Below are positions 16,535-25,466 of a stretch of 64,000 bases of DNA, in pieces; positions within the stretch are counted from its first letter, which is position 1; each line of letters starts with the position of its first letter. The translations under genes were made by a program, and so were the position numbers. The notes below the pieces were generated by a model that did not search any database, was not told the DNA's origin, and saw only the letters and a list, made by a program, of their open reading frames with translations. Source of the stretch: Planctomycetota bacterium (GTDB lineage Bacteria; Planctomycetota; UBA8742; UBA2392); contig JAHBYA010000003.1 in the NCBI GenBank assembly GCA_019636195.1, positions 124,001 to 188,000 on the forward strand, written 5' to 3'.

Positions 16535-17935
16535 TTACCCGTCAAATCCCGCTTGCGGGTAGCGTTTGGTCAGGTAGTCGATGTCGTAGTACTTGGCTTC
16601 CTGCTCGGGTGTCAATATTCCGTGCTCGCGGATCAGCTCTTTGGGGGTCTTGCCGGTGGTCAGGGTTTCTTTGGCGATCTTGGCTGATGCCTGATAGCCG
16701 ATGATCGGGTTCAGCACCGTCACCAGCGCCTGGCTTGTCTCGAAGTAGGCTTTGCAGCGTTCTTCATTGAGGGTACAGCCGGCGATGCTGTCTTCCGCGA
16801 ACTTGGGCAGGAAGTTCGCCAGCCAGTTCATGCTCCACAATGTCGTCGCCGCCATGGTCGGCATCATCACGTTGAGATCAAGCTGGCCCGCCATCGCGCA
16901 CAGGTACGCCGTGTGGTCGTTGCCCAGCACTTGGTAAAGCAACTGGTTCATGGCTTCCGGGTTACTGGGGTTGATTTTGCCCGGCATGATGCTGCTGCCC
17001 GGCTGGATCGGCTTGAGCCGGAACTCGTCCAGCCCGGTCGTCGGGCCGCATGACAGCAGGCGAATGTCGTTGGTGATGCGCGTAAGCTCAACGGCCATCA
17101 CGCGGATCGCGCCGCTGAAGTTGTGAAACGCCCAGCGGCTGTTGATTGCCTCAAATGGGTCTTCGGGCACGCGCACTTTCAAGCCTGTGTAAATGCGCAG
17201 GTACTCAATGGCCTTGGCGCGGTAGCCGTCGGCTGTGTTCAGGCCGCTGCCGATGGCGCTGCCGCCCAAGGCAAGCTCCAGCAGGTCGTCGGCTGCGCGT
17301 TGCAAGTTCATGCGCACGTGGCGCACGCAGTTGCGCCAGCTCATGAACTCCTGCCCCAGCGTGATCGGCACGGCGTCCTGCAAGTGTGTGCGGCCGGACT
17401 TGATCACGCGCGCCCACTGTTTGCCCTTGGCTTCACAGGCGTCCTGCACGGCCTTCAGGCCTTCGTCAAGCCGCGGCCAGGCCAGCAGGGCCGACAAATG
17501 CAGGTTTGTGGGCACAGTGTCGTTGGTGCTTTGGCCGTAATTCACGTGGTCGTTGGGGTTGATCTTGAGTTCAGGGTTGAGCTGCATGGCGCGGTTGGCC
17601 AGCACCTCGTTCATGTTCATGTGGATGCTGGTGCCCGCGCCGGCTTGAAAGATATCGACGACAAAGTGCTGGTGGTGTTTGCCGGCAATGATTTCGTCGG
17701 CGGCGTCGGCGATGGCCTCGGCCATTTTGCGGTCAATGGCACCGCAGTCGGCGTTGGCGATGGCGCTGGCCTTTTTCTGATAGGCAAAGGCGCGAATCAG
17801 GTCCGGAAACGCGGCGCCGGTGATGCCGCTGACCGGAAAGTTGATGACTGACCGCGCCGTGGAGGCGCCGTACAGGGCATCCGCGGGCACGGGCATTTCG
17901 CCCATCGAGTCTTTTTCAATGCGGGTAGCAGACAT
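16535..17935 (-). CDS. Class II fumarase / aspartate ammonia-lyase family enzyme
   Basis: A 466-residue lyase. The superfamily signature GSSIMPGKINPSNPEAMNQ is intact, as are the substrate motifs HVNYGQSTNDTVPTN and SGRTHLQDAVPITLGQEF. The family splits into fumarases (malate to fumarate plus water) and aspartases (aspartate to fumarate plus ammonia). Signals are mixed: THLQD and MPGK are fumarase-like, while QAGAGTS is aspartase-like, so I leave the activity open. The ATG at 17935 has GGAG upstream and gives the family length; longer in-frame starts are rejected. RidA lies 64 bases upstream on the same strand, and a RidA partner would fit an amino-acid lyase. Confidence 0.9.
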   Translation of the reverse strand: MSATRIEKDSMGEMPVPADALYGASTARSVINFPVSGITGAAFPDLIRAFAYQKKASAIANADCGAIDRKMAEAIADAADEIIAGKHHQHFVVDIFQAGAGTSIHMNMNEVLANRAMQLNPELKINPNDHVNYGQSTNDTVPTNLHLSALLAWPRLDEGLKAVQDACEAKGKQWARVIKSGRTHLQDAVPITLGQEFMSWRNCVRHVRMNLQRAADDLLELALGGSAIGSGLNTADGYRAKAIEYLRIYTGLKVRVPEDPFEAINSRWAFHNFSGAIRVMAVELTRITNDIRLLSCGPTTGLDEFRLKPIQPGSSIMPGKINPSNPEAMNQLLYQVLGNDHTAYLCAMAGQLDLNVMMPTMAATTLWSMNWLANFLPKFAEDSIAGCTLNEERCKAYFETSQALVTVLNPIIGYQASAKIAKETLTTGKTPKELIREHGILTPEQEAKYYDIDYLTKRYPQAGFDG

Positions 17936-17999
17936 GGTTGTCTCCGGCCAATTTTGTCGCTTTGTACCGGCAGATTGCCTGATGTGCAAACACTGCCCG

Positions 18000-18380
18000 C
18001 TAACCCGGCAACTCCGCCACGGCGTCCAGTTCAATGCGCATGTCAGGCAGCGCGAGCTCTTTGACCGCAACGCAGGTGCGGGCCGGCATGGGCGGCTTAA
18101 AATGCTGCTTGTAAACACTATTCATGGCGCGGTAATCGGCCATGTCGGTCAGATAGACCGTGACTTTGATGACCTGTGGCAAACCCGCCCCCGCGGCATT
18201 GAGCACGTGGGCGAGGTTTTCAATCGACAGGCGCGTCTGTTCTTCGATCGTCGTGCCGCTGACGGTTCTTTCGCCCGGCTTCATCGGCACGGTGCCGCTG
18301 GTGAAGACCAGGTTGCCGGCGCGACGTGCCTGGCTGAGAATGGTCGGAAAGGCCGGTGCGTGCTCAGTGCTGATTTCCAT
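18000..18380 (-). CDS. RidA-family (YjgF) protein
   Basis: A 126-residue protein of the trimeric RidA/YER057c family, which hydrolyses reactive enamine/imine intermediates released by PLP enzymes. The conserved Arg lies in MPARTCVAVKELALP and is followed by the MRIELDAVA strand, which has Asp where canonical RidA has Glu; the enamine activity should therefore be checked. GAGGGGACA precedes the ATG. It is upstream of the fumarase/aspartase gene on the same strand and divergent from efp. Confidence 0.9.
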   Translation of the reverse strand: MEISTEHAPAFPTILSQARRAGNLVFTSGTVPMKPGERTVSGTTIEEQTRLSIENLAHVLNAAGAGLPQVIKVTVYLTDMADYRAMNSVYKQHFKPPMPARTCVAVKELALPDMRIELDAVAELPG

Positions 18381-18393
18381 GCTTGTCCCCTCG

Positions 18394-18422
18394 TTGACAC
18401 ATGCGGCTTGAATGGCTATTCC
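18394..18422 (+). promoter_or_regulatory. Promoter of efp
   Basis: Consensus -35 TTGACA (18394-18399), 17-base spacer and TATTCC (18417-18422). It lies in the 71-base divergent gap between ridA and efp and is the best -35 in the window. Confidence 0.6.
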
Positions 18423-18451
18423 TAGCCGCTCGTTAGGAGCGGAGAACCAGC

Positions 18452-19015
18452 GTGCTGAAAGCCACAGACCTGCGCAAGGGCAAGATCATCAAGATGGACG
18501 GCAAGCTCGTCCGCATTACCGATTTCCAGCACATTACGCCGGGCAACTGGCGCGGCATTGTTCAGATCAAGTTCAAGGACATCGTCACCGGCCACGGCAG
18601 CCAGAAGCGCATCAGCCCGGAAGACAAGTTCGAGGACGTGTACCTTGATAACCGCAAAATGACGTACCTGTACAAGTCAGGCGACAAGTACGTCTTCATG
18701 GACAACGAGACGTACGAGCAACCTGAACTGGGCGAAGACATTGTCGGCGACTCGGCGCTGTACCTGAAAGAAAACGACGAGTGCAACATCCTGTTTTACG
18801 AAGGCGCCGTGGTTTCGCTGGAGCTGCCGCCGCTGGTCGTGCTCAAGATTACGTACACCGAGCCGGGCGTGCGCGGCGACACGGTCCAGAACGTGACCAA
18901 GCCGGCGACGCTCGAGACCGGCCTTGAGGTGAAGGTGCCCAATCACATTCACCAGGGCGACATGGTCCGGGTGGACACGCGAACGGGTGAGTTTGTTGAA
19001 CGAGTGAACCAGTAG
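18452..19015 (+). CDS. efp: Elongation factor P with Asn at the modification-loop tip
   Basis: A 187-residue protein with the three-domain EF-P layout and the C-terminal signature IHQGDMVRVDTRTGEFVERV. EF-P rescues ribosomes stalled at polyproline. In most bacteria the loop tip between the first two strands carries Lys (PGK) or Arg; here it reads TPGNWRG, placing Asn32 at the tip position. Lys-dependent lysylation (EpmA) or 5-aminopentanol-type modification therefore cannot apply at this position. Similar loops occur in PVC-type EF-Ps as far as I recall. The start is GTG with GGAG upstream. Several proteins in this window are strikingly Pro-rich, so polyproline rescue should matter. Confidence 0.95.
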   Translation: MLKATDLRKGKIIKMDGKLVRITDFQHITPGNWRGIVQIKFKDIVTGHGSQKRISPEDKFEDVYLDNRKMTYLYKSGDKYVFMDNETYEQPELGEDIVGDSALYLKENDECNILFYEGAVVSLELPPLVVLKITYTEPGVRGDTVQNVTKPATLETGLEVKVPNHIHQGDMVRVDTRTGEFVERVNQ

Positions 19016-19033
19016 CGCCGCAAGAAGTGTCCC

Positions 19034-19063
19034 ACAGGGGCGGCGCGCAAGCGCCGCCCCTGT
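19034..19063 (+). terminator. GCAA-loop terminator after efp
   Basis: Thirteen-bp arms ACAGGGGCGGCGC (19034-19046) and GCGCCGCCCCTGT (19051-19063) around a GCAA tetraloop, followed by TCGTT. Confidence 0.8.
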
Positions 19064-19096
19064 TCGTTATACCTGCCGCACACAGAATGGCCCGCC

Positions 19097-20440
19097 ATGA
19101 ACGCGCCGCTTACAACCGACAGCAGACGAATCCGCCGCGCGCGCCAGTTTGTGCTGTCGCGCGGCATTGAGCAGCGCACCTTTCGGCAGGCGGCCTTTGC
19201 AAGCGCGGGCGAAGGCCTGACACAGGGCCTGATGAGCCTCAACGCCTACGTCGCGATCAAGAGCATGGGGGCGCTGGACGCGGGCTATGAGCGCGAGGTT
19301 GCCACCCTGATCACGATGTTGCCCAGCGTGGCCATGGTGTTTGCCACGGCCTACGACACCGGCCCCGCCGTGCGCGGGCGGCGGCGTTACTTCCTGTTTG
19401 CTGCGGTGTTCGGGCGGCTGGTGTTCATGGCGGTGCCGCTGATCGTGCTGGCATTGACGGGGCCAATGCAGTCGTTTGCGTTTGTCGGGCTGGTGGCCTT
19501 TTCGGCGGTGATCTGCGCAGGCATACCGCCGGCGCTGAACCAGCTATGGGGCGCCAACTATGTGCCGGCATCGCGCGGCAAACGCTTTGCCTGGAACAGC
19601 AGCCTGAGCATGCTGATGGTTATGACCGGGGCCTTCATTGCCGGCATGGTGCTGGATGCACAGCCGCTGGTCAGCAACTACGGCAACCACGTGATCCTGT
19701 ACCCGGTTGCGGCGCTTTGCGGGGCACTGGCGCTGGTCGGCTTTTATACGATCCGCATGCGCTTTGCGGCTGCGCCGCGCAGCCTGGCGGTCGGTACGTT
19801 CAATCGCATCAAGGACAGCTACGCGCGGGCGTTTCGACTGATGCGCGACGACAAGCACTTCCGGACCTACGAGCTGGGGTTCTTCATTTATGGCATAGCT
19901 TTCATGATGATGATGCCCGCCATCCCTGTGTTGTTCGCGAACTACCTTGAAGCCGACTACGGCGAGTTCACGCGTGCGACCGTCGTGACGATGCAGCTTA
20001 CGCTGATGATCATGGCGCCGGTTGTCGCGTGGCTGTCTTCGGGGCGCCGCGTGACGCTGGTGACCGCGGCGGCCTTTTCGTCGCTGGCGCTGTTTCCGGC
20101 GGTGTTGACTGTGACGGCGCTGACGCGCGAGATCATGTTTGCGTACGCGGCCTTTGTGGTGTTCGGGCTTGCCATGAGCGGCGTGCACTTTGTCTGGAAC
20201 CTGGGCGCGCTGGCGTTTGCGCGCGGCGGCAACGCGCTGGCGTACACCAGCACGCACGCCGCCATGGTGGGCGCGCGCGCGATGATCGGGTTTCCGCTGG
20301 GCTATGTGCTGATGAAAGTCTTTGCCGACACGCTGCTGCCCGTGTTCGTCACCGCATCATGCCTGCTGCTGGTGGCGACGTTCGTGATCATGCGGCTTGA
20401 CCGGCGCATGGTAGCGCAGGGCTTGCAACCGATTGCGTGA
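19097..20440 (+). CDS. Major facilitator superfamily-type transporter
   Basis: A 447-residue membrane protein with about twelve hydrophobic segments in two halves joined by a cytoplasmic loop near residues 225-265 (basic, FNRIKDSYARAFRLMRDDKHFRTY). The general layout is MFS; no substrate-specific motif is recognisable. The first 40 residues are basic and cytoplasmic. No good ribosome site precedes the ATG at 19097. It sits alone after the efp terminator and converges with the coiled-coil lipoprotein gene, leaving nine bases between stops. Confidence 0.8.
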   Translation: MNAPLTTDSRRIRRARQFVLSRGIEQRTFRQAAFASAGEGLTQGLMSLNAYVAIKSMGALDAGYEREVATLITMLPSVAMVFATAYDTGPAVRGRRRYFLFAAVFGRLVFMAVPLIVLALTGPMQSFAFVGLVAFSAVICAGIPPALNQLWGANYVPASRGKRFAWNSSLSMLMVMTGAFIAGMVLDAQPLVSNYGNHVILYPVAALCGALALVGFYTIRMRFAAAPRSLAVGTFNRIKDSYARAFRLMRDDKHFRTYELGFFIYGIAFMMMMPAIPVLFANYLEADYGEFTRATVVTMQLTLMIMAPVVAWLSSGRRVTLVTAAAFSSLALFPAVLTVTALTREIMFAYAAFVVFGLAMSGVHFVWNLGALAFARGGNALAYTSTHAAMVGARAMIGFPLGYVLMKVFADTLLPVFVTASCLLLVATFVIMRLDRRMVAQGLQPIA

Positions 20441-20449
20441 CTGCACTGG

Positions 20450-21352
20450 TTACTTGTTCTCGGCCTGGTACTTCTGCAAACGCTCCATGTACAGCGGGCC
20501 CCACGGGTCGCCGTCGCCGACTTCGAAGTCCGACCAGTCTTTGTGGGCCGCATCGAGCTTTTTCTGGTCCTCGGGTGAAAGGATGCGACCGATGTTCTCG
20601 CGGTTAGCCTTTTTGATGTCCTCGATCGCCTGCCAGTAAGTACGCCCCCGCGCGTCGCCGGGCAGCTTGGCGGTCTGCAGGTCGGCGATCAGCTTGATGA
20701 ACTCGCCCTCCTGCGCCTTGCCGTGCTGCACCTTGATGATCATGTCCACCAGCTCATCGGCCATGTTGCGGCCTTCGGCGGTAGGAACTTCCAGTGTTTC
20801 AAGGATGCCCTTCTTGGCATCCAGAATCTCCTGCCGGATCAGCTGCTTTTCGGCGTCGCTGACGTTCAGCCGATTCAGGGCCTGCGACAGATCCTTGGTG
20901 GGGGTGCTGTTCGCCTGTTCTTCGGCCACTTTCTTTGCGGCAAGTTCAGCCAGCCTGTCTTCATCGACGGCGCCGCCGCCCGCCGCGGCCTTTTGGGCTT
21001 CGGTCCTGGCCTCGGATGCCTCCTTGCGTGCGGCCTTTACCTGTTCGTCAAGTTCAGCGACCCTCTTCTCAAGCGCCGCACCGTCTTCTGCGGCGACCTG
21101 CGCTTCAAGCTCGGCCAGCCGCTTCTCCATCGGGGCCTTGCCTTCGCCGCCGTCGATGCGGGCGCGCAGCGCCGCGATTTCGTCCTGCAGCCGCTTGGTG
21201 TCGTCGATGCGGCGGCGCTCGCTTTCATCAAGCTGGTTGCGCTGGTTGACAAGGTCAGCATTCAAGCGGGCGACTTCTTCGCTCTGGTCTTTGCAGCCGC
21301 CGACAAGCAACAGCAAGGCGCCGACGGCAGCCAGGGGTAGCGTGCGCTTCAT
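20450..21352 (-). CDS. Coiled-coil lipoprotein
   Basis: A 300-residue protein with a signal sequence and lipobox VGGC (Cys20) followed by Lys-Asp. Residues 25-150 are strongly heptad-like with Glu, Arg, Ala and Leu and should form a long coiled coil. The second half (about 155-300) is helical and acidic, with no catalytic motif. GGAG precedes the ATG. It is likely tethered to a membrane and spans part of the periplasm; I cannot name a partner. The upstream cyclophilin gene on the same strand is separated by a terminator hairpin, so the two are probably independent. Confidence 0.8.
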   Translation of the reverse strand: MKRTLPLAAVGALLLLVGGCKDQSEEVARLNADLVNQRNQLDESERRRIDDTKRLQDEIAALRARIDGGEGKAPMEKRLAELEAQVAAEDGAALEKRVAELDEQVKAARKEASEARTEAQKAAAGGGAVDEDRLAELAAKKVAEEQANSTPTKDLSQALNRLNVSDAEKQLIRQEILDAKKGILETLEVPTAEGRNMADELVDMIIKVQHGKAQEGEFIKLIADLQTAKLPGDARGRTYWQAIEDIKKANRENIGRILSPEDQKKLDAAHKDWSDFEVGDGDPWGPLYMERLQKYQAENK

Positions 21353-21424
21353 CGTTGTCTCCGTGTGAGTGCAGCCATTATTGTCACTTTGAAAGCGTAA
21401 GTTTCACGGTATTTCGGCAACGAG

Positions 21425-21451
21425 AAAGCCGCTGCACGAGGCAGCGGCTTT
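21425..21451 (-). terminator. Terminator of the cyclophilin gene
   Basis: Eleven-bp arms AAAGCCGCTGC (21425-21435) and GCAGCGGCTTT (21441-21451) with a five-base loop, just past the minus-strand stop codon at 21467; on that strand the stem is followed by CTCGTT. Confidence 0.75.
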
Positions 21452-21466
21452 GGGTGGATTGGCGGC

Positions 21467-23371
21467 CTACTCGGGCAGCTTTTCGGGCTCGTAGCTGTGG
21501 TCACGCAGGTTTTCGGCCTTGATCGATTTGATCTTGTCGCCGATGCGCAGCTTGTCCACGACATCCATGCCCTCGATCACCCGGCCCGCGACCACATACT
21601 CACCGCTCAGGTTCAGCACGTTGGGGCTGTTGGCAAAGCAGATGTAGAACTGGCTGCCCTGGCTGTTTTTGTCCATGCTGCGGGCCATGGCAAAGGTGCC
21701 GCGGAAGTGCTTGCGCTTGTTTTCTTCAAACTTGGTGCGGTAGCCGGGGCTGCCGGTGCCGTTGCCCTTGGGGCAGCCGCCCTGGGCCATAAAGTTGGCG
21801 ATCACGCGATGGAAGTTCAGGCCGTCAAAGAAGCTCTTCTTAGCAAGGCTGACCAGCGACTTCACTGTGTTGGGCGAATCATCTTCAAACAACTCGACAA
21901 CGACCTTGCCCTTGCTGGTCTCGATGACCAGCCGGGGATTCTTCTTCTTGGCGTCTTCGGCGCGGTACTTCAGCTCGTCTTCCCACTGCTCGACGGCCTG
22001 CAACTGAAACTGCTGCAGTTGCTGGATGCTTCCCAGCTGCTGCGGCGTCAGGAACTTGCGTTCCGTGGTCAGCAGGTCCTTGTAAACTTCAGCGGCCTTC
22101 TTTGAGTCCGCCTGCCGCTCAGCCAGCGCAGCTTTGGCCAGCTTGAAGTTAACCCGCAAGCTGTCAGCTTTCAGCAGCGTCTCGTCGGCGCCGAGCCTTT
22201 CCAGAATAGCGGAGGCTTGCGTGACGTGGCCCCACGAGATGATCGCTTCCGCCCACTCAAGGCTCATGAACGCCGCTGTCTCGGCGCGACCCTTGCACAG
22301 CGGCGAATCGGAAATGGCCGCGAAATGCTTGAAGGCGGTTTCATCGTCGCCCCGGTCCAGCAGCCCCTGCAAGTAATCGATGTGGGCGCGCGACTGGCTG
22401 GGGCAGGCGTCGATGTAGTCCTTGAGAAACGGCAGGTAGTCCTTTTCAATCCCGTCGATGCCCTGCTCAGCGGCCTGGCGCGACAGCAGGTAGGTCAGGT
22501 AATGGGCCCACAGGTGCTCGGGGTAGTCTTTTCGCGCCTTGATCAGTTCCTTGAAACAGCCGGCAGCGTCGCGGGCTTGCAGACGCGCGAGCACCGCCCG
22601 CATGGCGTCGTACATCTCCTTTTCGCGGTCGTTGTGGCGCTTGCGCGGCTCGTCGTCGAGTTCATCGAGCTCGGGCAGTTCCGACAGCTTGAAGGCAACC
22701 ATTTTGGCGGGCGTGTTGCCCGGGTTCATGGCGTCCACGCCCTCCGGAAAGCTATGCATGCCGGCGGCGCTGCCGGCGGTGACGGCAAAGCGCCACTCAT
22801 CGGACTGTGAACCCGGGGTGTTGCCGGGCACCACCACGCGGCGCAGGTCAATGAACAGCGTGACTTCGTAGTGGTCCCAGTACGCGATGCGGCCCATGCC
22901 GGCAAAACTGGCGTCTTCGCCGATGCGGCGGGGCGCCTCGCCCTTGCTATAGGCGATTTCGCTGCGGAACGGGGGCATGTTGCCTTCGCCGCGCGGCATC
23001 CAGACCGGAGACGGGTTGTACACAAGGTGGCGGCCGTGCTGGCCGTCCACAGACAACGACAGCGTGAAGCTGGCGCCCCGGTCCTGCATGCCGTCGCCGC
23101 CGTGGTAGGGGATGCGAATGTCGGCGTCAACGCGCAGCAAGCCGTTCTGGCGTGCGAGCTTCAGGGTGCCTTCGCCGCGTTCATACTTGACCTTAAACGC
23201 CAGGCCGCTGTCGGTCTTTTCGCCCTTGGGCGCTTCCGCGGGCTTTTCGGGTGTGTCTTGGGCATGGACGTCGTTACCGACCGCGGACGGGGGCGTGATC
23301 AACCCAAGCACAGCCGCCGCCAATCCGGCGCCAAATACCGCAAGCATGAGCAACTTGTTACGCACAGTCAT
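21467..23371 (-). CDS. Exported cyclophilin-type peptidyl-prolyl isomerase with long N-terminal region
   Basis: A 634-residue protein with an N-terminal hydrophobic signal (LLMLAVFGAGLAAAVLGLI). The last 160 residues are a cyclophilin domain: NPRLVIETSKGKVVVELFEDD, then FDGLNFHRVIANFMAQGG, then GTFAMARS and SQGSQFYICF. This domain catalyses cis-trans isomerisation of proline bonds in exported proteins. The preceding 450 residues contain a beta-rich segment (about 40-215) and a helical, TPR-like segment (about 240-450). The ATG at 23371 has GGAGGA immediately upstream; earlier in-frame codons are spurious. It is divergent from accB. Confidence 0.9.
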   Translation of the reverse strand: MTVRNKLLMLAVFGAGLAAAVLGLITPPSAVGNDVHAQDTPEKPAEAPKGEKTDSGLAFKVKYERGEGTLKLARQNGLLRVDADIRIPYHGGDGMQDRGASFTLSLSVDGQHGRHLVYNPSPVWMPRGEGNMPPFRSEIAYSKGEAPRRIGEDASFAGMGRIAYWDHYEVTLFIDLRRVVVPGNTPGSQSDEWRFAVTAGSAAGMHSFPEGVDAMNPGNTPAKMVAFKLSELPELDELDDEPRKRHNDREKEMYDAMRAVLARLQARDAAGCFKELIKARKDYPEHLWAHYLTYLLSRQAAEQGIDGIEKDYLPFLKDYIDACPSQSRAHIDYLQGLLDRGDDETAFKHFAAISDSPLCKGRAETAAFMSLEWAEAIISWGHVTQASAILERLGADETLLKADSLRVNFKLAKAALAERQADSKKAAEVYKDLLTTERKFLTPQQLGSIQQLQQFQLQAVEQWEDELKYRAEDAKKKNPRLVIETSKGKVVVELFEDDSPNTVKSLVSLAKKSFFDGLNFHRVIANFMAQGGCPKGNGTGSPGYRTKFEENKRKHFRGTFAMARSMDKNSQGSQFYICFANSPNVLNLSGEYVVAGRVIEGMDVVDKLRIGDKIKSIKAENLRDHSYEPEKLPE

Positions 23372-23426
23372 TCCTCCGGGCCTCCGCGGCAGTGTACTGC
23401 AAATCCGGTGCCTGAATACCTGCCAC

Positions 23427-23455
23427 TTGTCCTGATACGTGTAACTCGCTAGTTT
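23427..23455 (+). promoter_or_regulatory. Promoter of accB-accC
   Basis: TTGTCC (23427-23432), 17-base spacer and TAGTTT (23450-23455), within the divergent gap between the cyclophilin gene and accB. Confidence 0.5.
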
Positions 23456-23518
23456 CCCCCCGTTGTGATCGCCGGGGCGGACCGTGTGTGCCGCGCTTCG
23501 GGGGTAGCAGGAGAAGTC

Positions 23519-23974
23519 ATGGATATCAAAGAGATCCATCGGCTCATTGAGCTGATGAACGAGAACGACTTGCTGGAACTTGAGCTGGTCGAGGACAGCA
23601 AGAAGATCCGACTGAAGAAAAAGTACGACGGCGGGCCGCGCATGATTGCCGCCCCCGTCGCCGCCGTGGCGCATCATCCCGCAGCCGCCGCCGCGCCGGC
23701 TGGGCCCGCGCAACCTGCGGGCCCGCCCGCGGGCACAATTGCCATCAAGAGCCCGATGGTCGGGACCTTTTACCGCTCAAGCAACCCGGAGTCGCCTGCC
23801 TACGTTGAAGAGGGCGACCAGGTCAACCCCGAAACGGTGGTCTGCATCGTTGAAGCCATGAAGGTGTTCAACGAGATCAAGGCTGAGCTTGAAGGCACCA
23901 TCGTAAGCATCCTTGTCGAGAACGGGCAAACCGTCGAGTACGGCCAGCCCATGTTCCTGGTCAAACCAAACTAG
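23519..23974 (+). CDS. accB: Acetyl-CoA carboxylase biotin carboxyl carrier protein
   Basis: A 151-residue AccB. The N-terminal helix pair (MDIKEIHRLIELMNENDLLELELVE) is the family start, followed by a Pro/Ala-rich linker (about 40-72) and the biotinyl domain with CIVEAMKVFNEI carrying the biotinylated Lys. The PMVGTFYRS strand contains the thumb region. GCAGGAGAAG precedes the ATG at 23519. It supplies biotin to the AccC encoded next and feeds malonyl-CoA to AcpP/FabF-type fatty acid synthesis. Confidence 0.96.
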   Translation: MDIKEIHRLIELMNENDLLELELVEDSKKIRLKKKYDGGPRMIAAPVAAVAHHPAAAAAPAGPAQPAGPPAGTIAIKSPMVGTFYRSSNPESPAYVEEGDQVNPETVVCIVEAMKVFNEIKAELEGTIVSILVENGQTVEYGQPMFLVKPN

Positions 23975-23976
23975 AG

Positions 23977-24052
23977 TCCCGAGTGCCGTGTGCCGGGTGC
24001 CGCGCCTGAGCGGTCGCCACGGACACGGGACTCGGCACACGGGACACCCGAC
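23977..24052. repeat. Imperfect palindromic repeat between accB and accC
   Basis: Variants of a GTGCCG/GTCCCG unit recur here on both strands. GTCCCGAGTGCCGTGTGCC at the left is matched in inverted orientation by sequences around GGACTCGGCACACGG at the right. The transcript could fold into a large imperfect hairpin between the two cistrons, which might set the AccB:AccC ratio. Confidence 0.45.
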
Positions 24053-24054
24053 GA

Positions 24055-25401
24055 ATGTTTTCAAAGATCCTGATAGCCAACCGCGGCGAGATTGCCCTTC
24101 GCATCATCCGCGCCTGCCGCGAGATGGGCATAAAGGTCGTCTGCGTTTACAGCGAAGCCGACAAAGACGGCCCCTGGCTGGACATCGCCGATGAGAAGTA
24201 CTGCATCGGCCCGGCCCCCAGCGCCAAGAGCTATCTCGATATCAGCCGGATCATGGCGGCGGCCGAGGTCGCTGACGTGGACGCGATTCACCCGGGCTAC
24301 GGCTTCCTCAGCGAAAACGCCCACTTTGCGGAAGTGTGCCAGAGCAGCGGCATAAGCTTCATCGGCCCCAGCCCGGAGGCAATCCGCTTGCTGGGCAACA
24401 AGGCCAGCGCGCGCGAGCTTGCAGTTAAGGTCGGCGTGCCGCTGCTGCCCGGCACGAAAGACCTGGTCGCCGACGACAAGGAAGCGATCGAGATTGCCAA
24501 CGACATCGGCTACCCGGTAATCGTGAAGGCGGCGGCGGGCGGCGGCGGGCGCGGCATGCGCGTCGCGCACAACGAAATCGCGCTGGTCAACGGCTTTCTG
24601 CAGGCCAAAAGCGAAGCCGCAACGGCCTTCAAGGACGACGGCGTTTACATTGAGAAGTTTCTGGAGCGGCCGCGCCACGTTGAAATCCAGATCATCGCCG
24701 ACAGCCAGGGCAACTACGTCTATTGCGGCGAGCGCGATTGCAGCCTGCAACGCCGCCACCAGAAGCTGGTCGAGGAAGCGCCCAGCCCGATCATGACGCC
24801 CGACCTGCGCAAGAAGATGGGCGACGCGGCGGTCACCTTGTGCAAGGCCGCGAACTACGTAACGGCGGGTACGGCCGAGTTCCTGGTGGACAAGAAGAAC
24901 AACTTCTACTTCATGGAAGTGAACACGCGCATCCAGGTTGAGCACCCGGTCAGCGAACTGGTGACGCGCACCGACCTGATCCAGGCGCAGATCATGGCCG
25001 CAGCGGGCGAAAAGCTGCCGTTTGCGCAAGCCGACGTTGAAGTGCGCGGCCACGCCATTGAAGTGCGCATCAATGCCGAAGACCCCGACAACGGCTTCAG
25101 GCCAAGCCCCGGCAAAATCACCGACCTGTTTGTGCCCGGCGGCCCCGGCGTGCGCTGGGACAGCCATATCAAGCCCGGCTACGTGATTCCGCCAACCTAC
25201 GACAGCATGATCGGCAAGTTGCTGGTGTTTGCCAAGGACCGCACGGCGGCCATTGCGCGCATGCGACGCGCACTGGGCGAGTTCAAGATCGAGGGCGTGA
25301 AGACCACGATCCCGCTGCACCAGAAAATCATGCACGACGCCAACTTCATCAAGGGCGACGTCGATACCGGCTACATTGAGAACGTCCTGCTGGCGAAATG
25401 A
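24055..25401 (+). CDS. accC: Acetyl-CoA carboxylase biotin carboxylase subunit
   Basis: A 448-residue biotin carboxylase of exactly the usual AccC length. It carboxylates the biotin of AccB using ATP and bicarbonate. The opening FSKILIANRGEIALRIIRA, the Gly-rich ATP loop KAAAGGGGRGMRVA near residue 156 and EVNTRIQVEHPVSE near residue 288 are all present. It is preceded by accB, with an 80-base repeat-bearing gap. It is clearly paralogous to the longer enzyme at 1206-2693, and the two should serve different acyl-CoA carboxylases. Confidence 0.96.
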   Translation: MFSKILIANRGEIALRIIRACREMGIKVVCVYSEADKDGPWLDIADEKYCIGPAPSAKSYLDISRIMAAAEVADVDAIHPGYGFLSENAHFAEVCQSSGISFIGPSPEAIRLLGNKASARELAVKVGVPLLPGTKDLVADDKEAIEIANDIGYPVIVKAAAGGGGRGMRVAHNEIALVNGFLQAKSEAATAFKDDGVYIEKFLERPRHVEIQIIADSQGNYVYCGERDCSLQRRHQKLVEEAPSPIMTPDLRKKMGDAAVTLCKAANYVTAGTAEFLVDKKNNFYFMEVNTRIQVEHPVSELVTRTDLIQAQIMAAAGEKLPFAQADVEVRGHAIEVRINAEDPDNGFRPSPGKITDLFVPGGPGVRWDSHIKPGYVIPPTYDSMIGKLLVFAKDRTAAIARMRRALGEFKIEGVKTTIPLHQKIMHDANFIKGDVDTGYIENVLLAK

Positions 25402-25466
25402 AATCCGCGCCGGCGGTCATGGAATAACCCTGCGCAGGTAAGGTGTTTGTCTGGCAGGAGAGGGCC

